A stretch of 33,658 nucleotides of DNA, taken from NCBI RefSeq assembly GCF_018131005.1, contig NZ_JAFCJK010000023.1, positions 1-33,658 of the forward strand, given 5' to 3'. The notes below the pieces were generated by a model that worked only from the letters and a program-made list of their open reading frames with translations, searched no databases and had not been told where the DNA came from. Positions 31,395-33,658 of the stretch are shown one piece after another; position 1 is the first letter of the stretch; each line of letters starts with the position of its first letter. Made by a program: the position numbers and the translations under genes. This DNA is from Bradyrhizobium lablabi (lineage in GTDB: Bacteria; Pseudomonadota; Alphaproteobacteria; Rhizobiales; Xanthobacteraceae).

Positions 31395-31925
31395 TCACCA
31401 TGGCAGGCCGCATAGGTCGATCCTGCCCTGGCGCGGAGCGCGCACGATGTCGTAGACGAACGGCGCCATGGCCTCGAAGCGGATTGGCCCCGAAGATTGC
31501 TCGCATGTGACCCCGCCGGTGAAGGGATGCCAGGCGCGCGCCTGGTAGAAGGCGAAATTATGCGGCTCGCAGAACAGTAGCGCGAACTTTACCGCTTCAT
31601 TGGCGCGCATGGTCTGCACCGCGGCGTCGATGGCGAGGCTGGCATAGCCGCGCCGCCGGCAGTCCTCGCGGGTCGCAACGCCGCCGATACCGCCGATATG
31701 CACCTTGTGGCCGTTCCAGGTGACGGTTCGAAAATACACGCCGACATGACAGGCGAGGCCGCTGTCGTCGGGCGCGTCGATCAGCACGCGCAAGTCCGGA
31801 TGAGCCCATTCAATATGCGCCCAGGGCAATTTTTCGACGATATGACGACCCCAGACCGCCTGGTGCAGCGGTTTGGCCCGAGGCCATGATGCGTCTCCAT
31901 TGAGGACGTCGATCTCGATGTTCAT
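31395..31925 (-). CDS. GNAT-family N-acetyltransferase
   Basis: A 176-residue soluble acetyltransferase. The acetyl-CoA-binding motif is CRRRGYASLAIDAA (R/Q-x2-G-x-G/A type, about residues 89-102), preceded by HIGGIGGVATRED, and a late strand-helix FALLFCEPHNFAFYQARAW. The overall order resembles aminoglycoside 2'-acetyltransferase-like and NodA-like members. Acceptor unknown. It is divergent from sodB; the 122-base gap holds both promoters. The start at 31925 gives an ordinary N-terminus. Confidence 0.82.
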   Translation of the reverse strand: MNIEIDVLNGDASWPRAKPLHQAVWGRHIVEKLPWAHIEWAHPDLRVLIDAPDDSGLACHVGVYFRTVTWNGHKVHIGGIGGVATREDCRRRGYASLAIDAAVQTMRANEAVKFALLFCEPHNFAFYQARAWHPFTGGVTCEQSSGPIRFEAMAPFVYDIVRAPRQGRIDLCGLPW

Positions 31926-32047
31926 GTCCCGGCCCCCATGCTCGATCGGTCATACACGATCCGAAAATGCGGTATTTAAGCGCGATGGAACCTTCTATAA
32001 GGGGGTCCCGTTAAGTGTAGTCTCCCACCACTGTTGGACATCACCCC

Positions 32048-32647
32048 ATGACCTTCACGCTACCCGATCTGCCCTACGCCCATGACGCCCTTGCGCCCTA
32101 CATGTCCAAGGAAACGCTGGAGTTTCACCACGACAAGCATCATCAGGCCTACGTCACGAACGGCAACAACGCGATCAAGGGGACCGAATTCGAAGGCAAG
32201 TCCCTCGAGGAGATCGTCAAGGGCTCGTTCGGCAAGAACGCGGCCGTCTTCAACAATGCCGGGCAGCACTACAACCACATTCACTTCTGGAAATGGATGA
32301 AGCCGAACGGCGGCGGCAGCAAGCTGCCCGGCCGCCTCGAGAAGAAGATCAACGAGGACCTCGGCGGCTTCGAGAAGTTCAAGACCGATTTCGCCGCCGC
32401 CGGCGTCGGCCAGTTCGGCTCAGGCTGGTGCTGGCTCCAGGTCAAGGGCGGCAAGCTCGAAATCTCCAAGACCCCGAACGGCGAAAACCCGCTGGTGCAC
32501 GGCGCGATCCCGATCCTCGGCTGCGATGTCTGGGAGCACTCCTACTACATCGACTACCGCAATCGCCGCCCGGATTACCTGAAGGCGTTCGTCGAGAATC
32601 TCGTCAACTGGGACCATGTCGACGAGATGTTCGGCAAGGCCGGCTGA
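32048..32647 (+). CDS. sodB: superoxide dismutase, Fe type
   Basis: A 199-residue cytoplasmic enzyme without signal peptide that converts superoxide to peroxide and oxygen. Metal ligands are H27 (LEFHHDKHHQAYV), H77 (GQHYNHIHFW), D160 and H164 (DVWEHSYYIDY). The outer-sphere Gln is at Q73, four residues before H77, as in FeSOD, whereas MnSOD has Gly there and its Gln further on; position 144-146 here is NGE. So iron, or cambialistic use, is more likely than Mn; this is inference. A strong terminator follows at 32681. Upstream TTCTATAAG may be part of the promoter. Confidence 0.95.
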   Translation: MTFTLPDLPYAHDALAPYMSKETLEFHHDKHHQAYVTNGNNAIKGTEFEGKSLEEIVKGSFGKNAAVFNNAGQHYNHIHFWKWMKPNGGGSKLPGRLEKKINEDLGGFEKFKTDFAAAGVGQFGSGWCWLQVKGGKLEISKTPNGENPLVHGAIPILGCDVWEHSYYIDYRNRRPDYLKAFVENLVNWDHVDEMFGKAG

Positions 32648-32680
32648 TCGCATTGACCGTCGCTTCGCGCTCGACCTCTT

Positions 32681-32710
32681 CACCCTCCCCCTCCGGGGAG
32701 GGTGAATTTT
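32681..32710 (+). terminator. intrinsic terminator after sodB
   Basis: CACCCTCCCC and GGGGAGGGTG pair perfectly over 10 bases around CTCC, followed by AATTTT. It lies 34 bases after the sodB stop and 39 before the crcB start. This separates sodB from crcB. Confidence 0.75.
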
Positions 32711-32748
32711 AGGTAGGGCGTCTGACGCTTCTCACACCAGCGGGGGCA

Positions 32749-33138
32749 ATGGTGGGCAACGCGGCAAGCTATCTTCTTGTCTTCTTCGGCGGCGGACTCG
32801 GCGCGACGCTGCGTCATCTGATCAACATTGCCTGCGCGCGCTGCATCGGAACCGGGTTTCCCTACGGCACCTTCATCATCAACATCACGGGCTCGACCGT
32901 GATGGGCCTGATTGCCGGCTACCTTGCTTTGAAGGGCGAAGCCTCGCAGCCCTGGCGGCTGTTCGTGATGACGGGAATCCTCGGCGGCTACACCACATTC
33001 TCCGCCTTCTCGCTCGATGCCGCGCTGCTCTACGAGCGCGGCGAGCTCGCGCCCGCAGCGTTCTACGTGATGGGCTCGGTGATCCTCTCGATCACGGGAT
33101 TGTTCGCGGGATTGGCGGTCGTCAGGCACCTCACGTGA
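32749..33138 (+). CDS. crcB: fluoride exporter CrcB/FluC
   Basis: A 129-residue inner-membrane protein with four helices, the length of the family. The motifs are GGLGATLRHLI at 15-25, GTFIINITGSTVMG at 39-52 with the pore Asn and Ser, and the GGYTTFSAFSLDA segment near 79-91 that lines the pore with Phe and Thr. It forms dual-topology dimers that let fluoride out. No fluoride riboswitch (crcB motif) is visible in the 101 bases before it. Confidence 0.95.
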   Translation: MVGNAASYLLVFFGGGLGATLRHLINIACARCIGTGFPYGTFIINITGSTVMGLIAGYLALKGEASQPWRLFVMTGILGGYTTFSAFSLDAALLYERGELAPAAFYVMGSVILSITGLFAGLAVVRHLT

Positions 33139-33147
33139 GTTCAAAAT

Positions 33148-33247
33148 GTAGGATGGATTAGCAAGGCGTAACCACCACCGTCACGCCAACGGCCTTCGGT
33201 GGAGGAGGATTGCGCTGGTGGGTTACGCCTTCGGCTAACCCCCCCTT
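33148..33247. repeat. intergenic inverted repeat, GGCGTAACC type
   Basis: The left arm GGATTAGCAAGGCGTAACCA and the right arm TGGTGGGTTACGCCTTCGGC (continuing TAACC) are near-perfect reverse complements about 40 bases apart. Elements with GTAGGRTGGRTTAGC and GGCGTAACCCACC are familiar from many bacterial genomes including Bradyrhizobium. It lies 9 bases after the crcB stop and can fold as a long hairpin. Confidence 0.7.
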
Positions 33248-33360
33248 CGACTGCGCTCGCAAGATCGAATTTCACGTGACGGATCAATGCGACTCTCGAT
33301 GTCCAGTCCTTGCCGAAAAAACATTCCGCTTCGCGTTTCACCCAAATCAGTCGTTTAATC

Positions 33361-33658
33361 CGCCCGTCTCACCCGATTGAGGGGCGCGTCGCGATCGTCA
33401 CGGGTGTTGGGTTGAGATGCGGTGGACGCGGCGGCACACGAGGCGAATGTGCCGAGGCGGACGGCGAAGTCGTGTGGTCCTGACGCCCCAGTGGCTGGTG
33501 TTAAGTCCTTCAGAAGCTCACGCTTCTCTGGGGCGACGGTGGCAACAAAGCCCGGTCTCACCGAGGAGAGCGCGAAGTAAGCCGTAAAACCATCGCGCAG
33601 GGAAAGCCGGGTTGTTTCCGGTTACACCTGTGGTCCTACCCCCGGTGCTTTTTGTTGC
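33361..33658. repeat. structured multicopy intergenic element, cut by window end
   Basis: No gene is supported in 33139-33658. This part contains CGCCCGTCTCACCCGATTGA, then GGTGGCAACAAAGCCCGGTC, AAGCCGTAAAACCATCGCGC and CAGGGAAAGCCGG. I recognise this block order as a long element repeated in Bradyrhizobium genomes and often mis-annotated as small proteins on either strand. GCAACAAA at 33542-33549 pairs with TTTGTTGC at the very end, and CCGGTCTCACC and CCGGG segments allow inner stems, so a structured RNA is possible. The element may continue beyond the window. Confidence 0.5.

Noticed and set aside
32648..32748. Fluoride riboswitch before crcB
   Set aside because: The gap has only a terminator hairpin and lacks the conserved crcB-motif elements.
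33141..33561. Two small reverse-strand frames (66 and 68 codons) near the end
   Set aside because: They fall on repeat elements and have no family features; such frames are common spurious predictions on these repeats.
1..33658. CRISPR array, tRNA, rRNA or complete insertion sequence
   Set aside because: No regularly spaced direct repeats, cloverleaf or rRNA motifs, and no transposase gene were seen on either strand.

Overview
The window looks like a chromosomal piece of a Bradyrhizobium-type alphaproteobacterium. The evidence is the high GC content with strong third-position GC, the rhizobial aerobic (CobN-type) cobalamin gene set, the CbtAB cobalt transporter, OpgC, and several intergenic palindromic repeats of a style I recognise from Bradyrhizobium genomes. 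The genus is inferred from memory of these patterns, not from a search.

Layout. 1-3450: the tail of a LysR regulator, an uncharacterised reverse-strand gene, an AT-rich stretch with a short azoreductase-like remnant, then a metallo-beta-lactamase-fold gene that has lost several zinc ligands and a PRISE-type short-chain reductase. 3669-6820: a cytochrome c-FTR1 permease fusion, convergent with the cobalt transporter genes cbtB-cbtA and a small DUF1488-like gene. 6908-9718: a cobalamin riboswitch followed by a TonB-dependent receptor. 9773-12129: a tyrosine-phosphatase-fold gene convergent with cobS-cobT. 12220-20342: a second cobalamin riboswitch leading a tightly packed, partly overlapping operon DUF1636-cobU-cobW-cobN-cobO-cobQ. 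20315-23162: btuF-cobD on the reverse strand and cobC on the forward strand. 23213-33138: general genes (opgC, a zinc-ribbon MBL hydrolase, htpG, a DUF3095 cyclase-like protein, a DUF2147 secreted protein, a MATE transporter, a GNAT acetyltransferase, a superoxide dismutase and crcB) separated by repeats and terminator-like hairpins. 33139-33658: no gene, two repeat elements, the last one running off the end.

How it works together. The central 17 kb is a B12 regulon. The receptor, BtuF and CbtAB would bring in corrinoids and cobalt. CobN inserts cobalt, probably helped by CobW. CobO adenosylates, CobQ amidates, and CobC/CobD make and attach the aminopropanol arm. CobU activates cobinamide, CobT makes alpha-ribazole phosphate and CobS joins the halves. 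Corrin-ring genes (cobA, G-M, B) and a BtuCD permease are not in the window. The most interesting open points are the phosphatase-fold gene beside cobS (a candidate for the missing alpha-ribazole phosphatase step), the DUF1636 thioredoxin-like ferredoxin coupled to cobU, the siderophore-receptor-like protein under B12 control, and a shared regulatory hairpin loop in both riboswitches.
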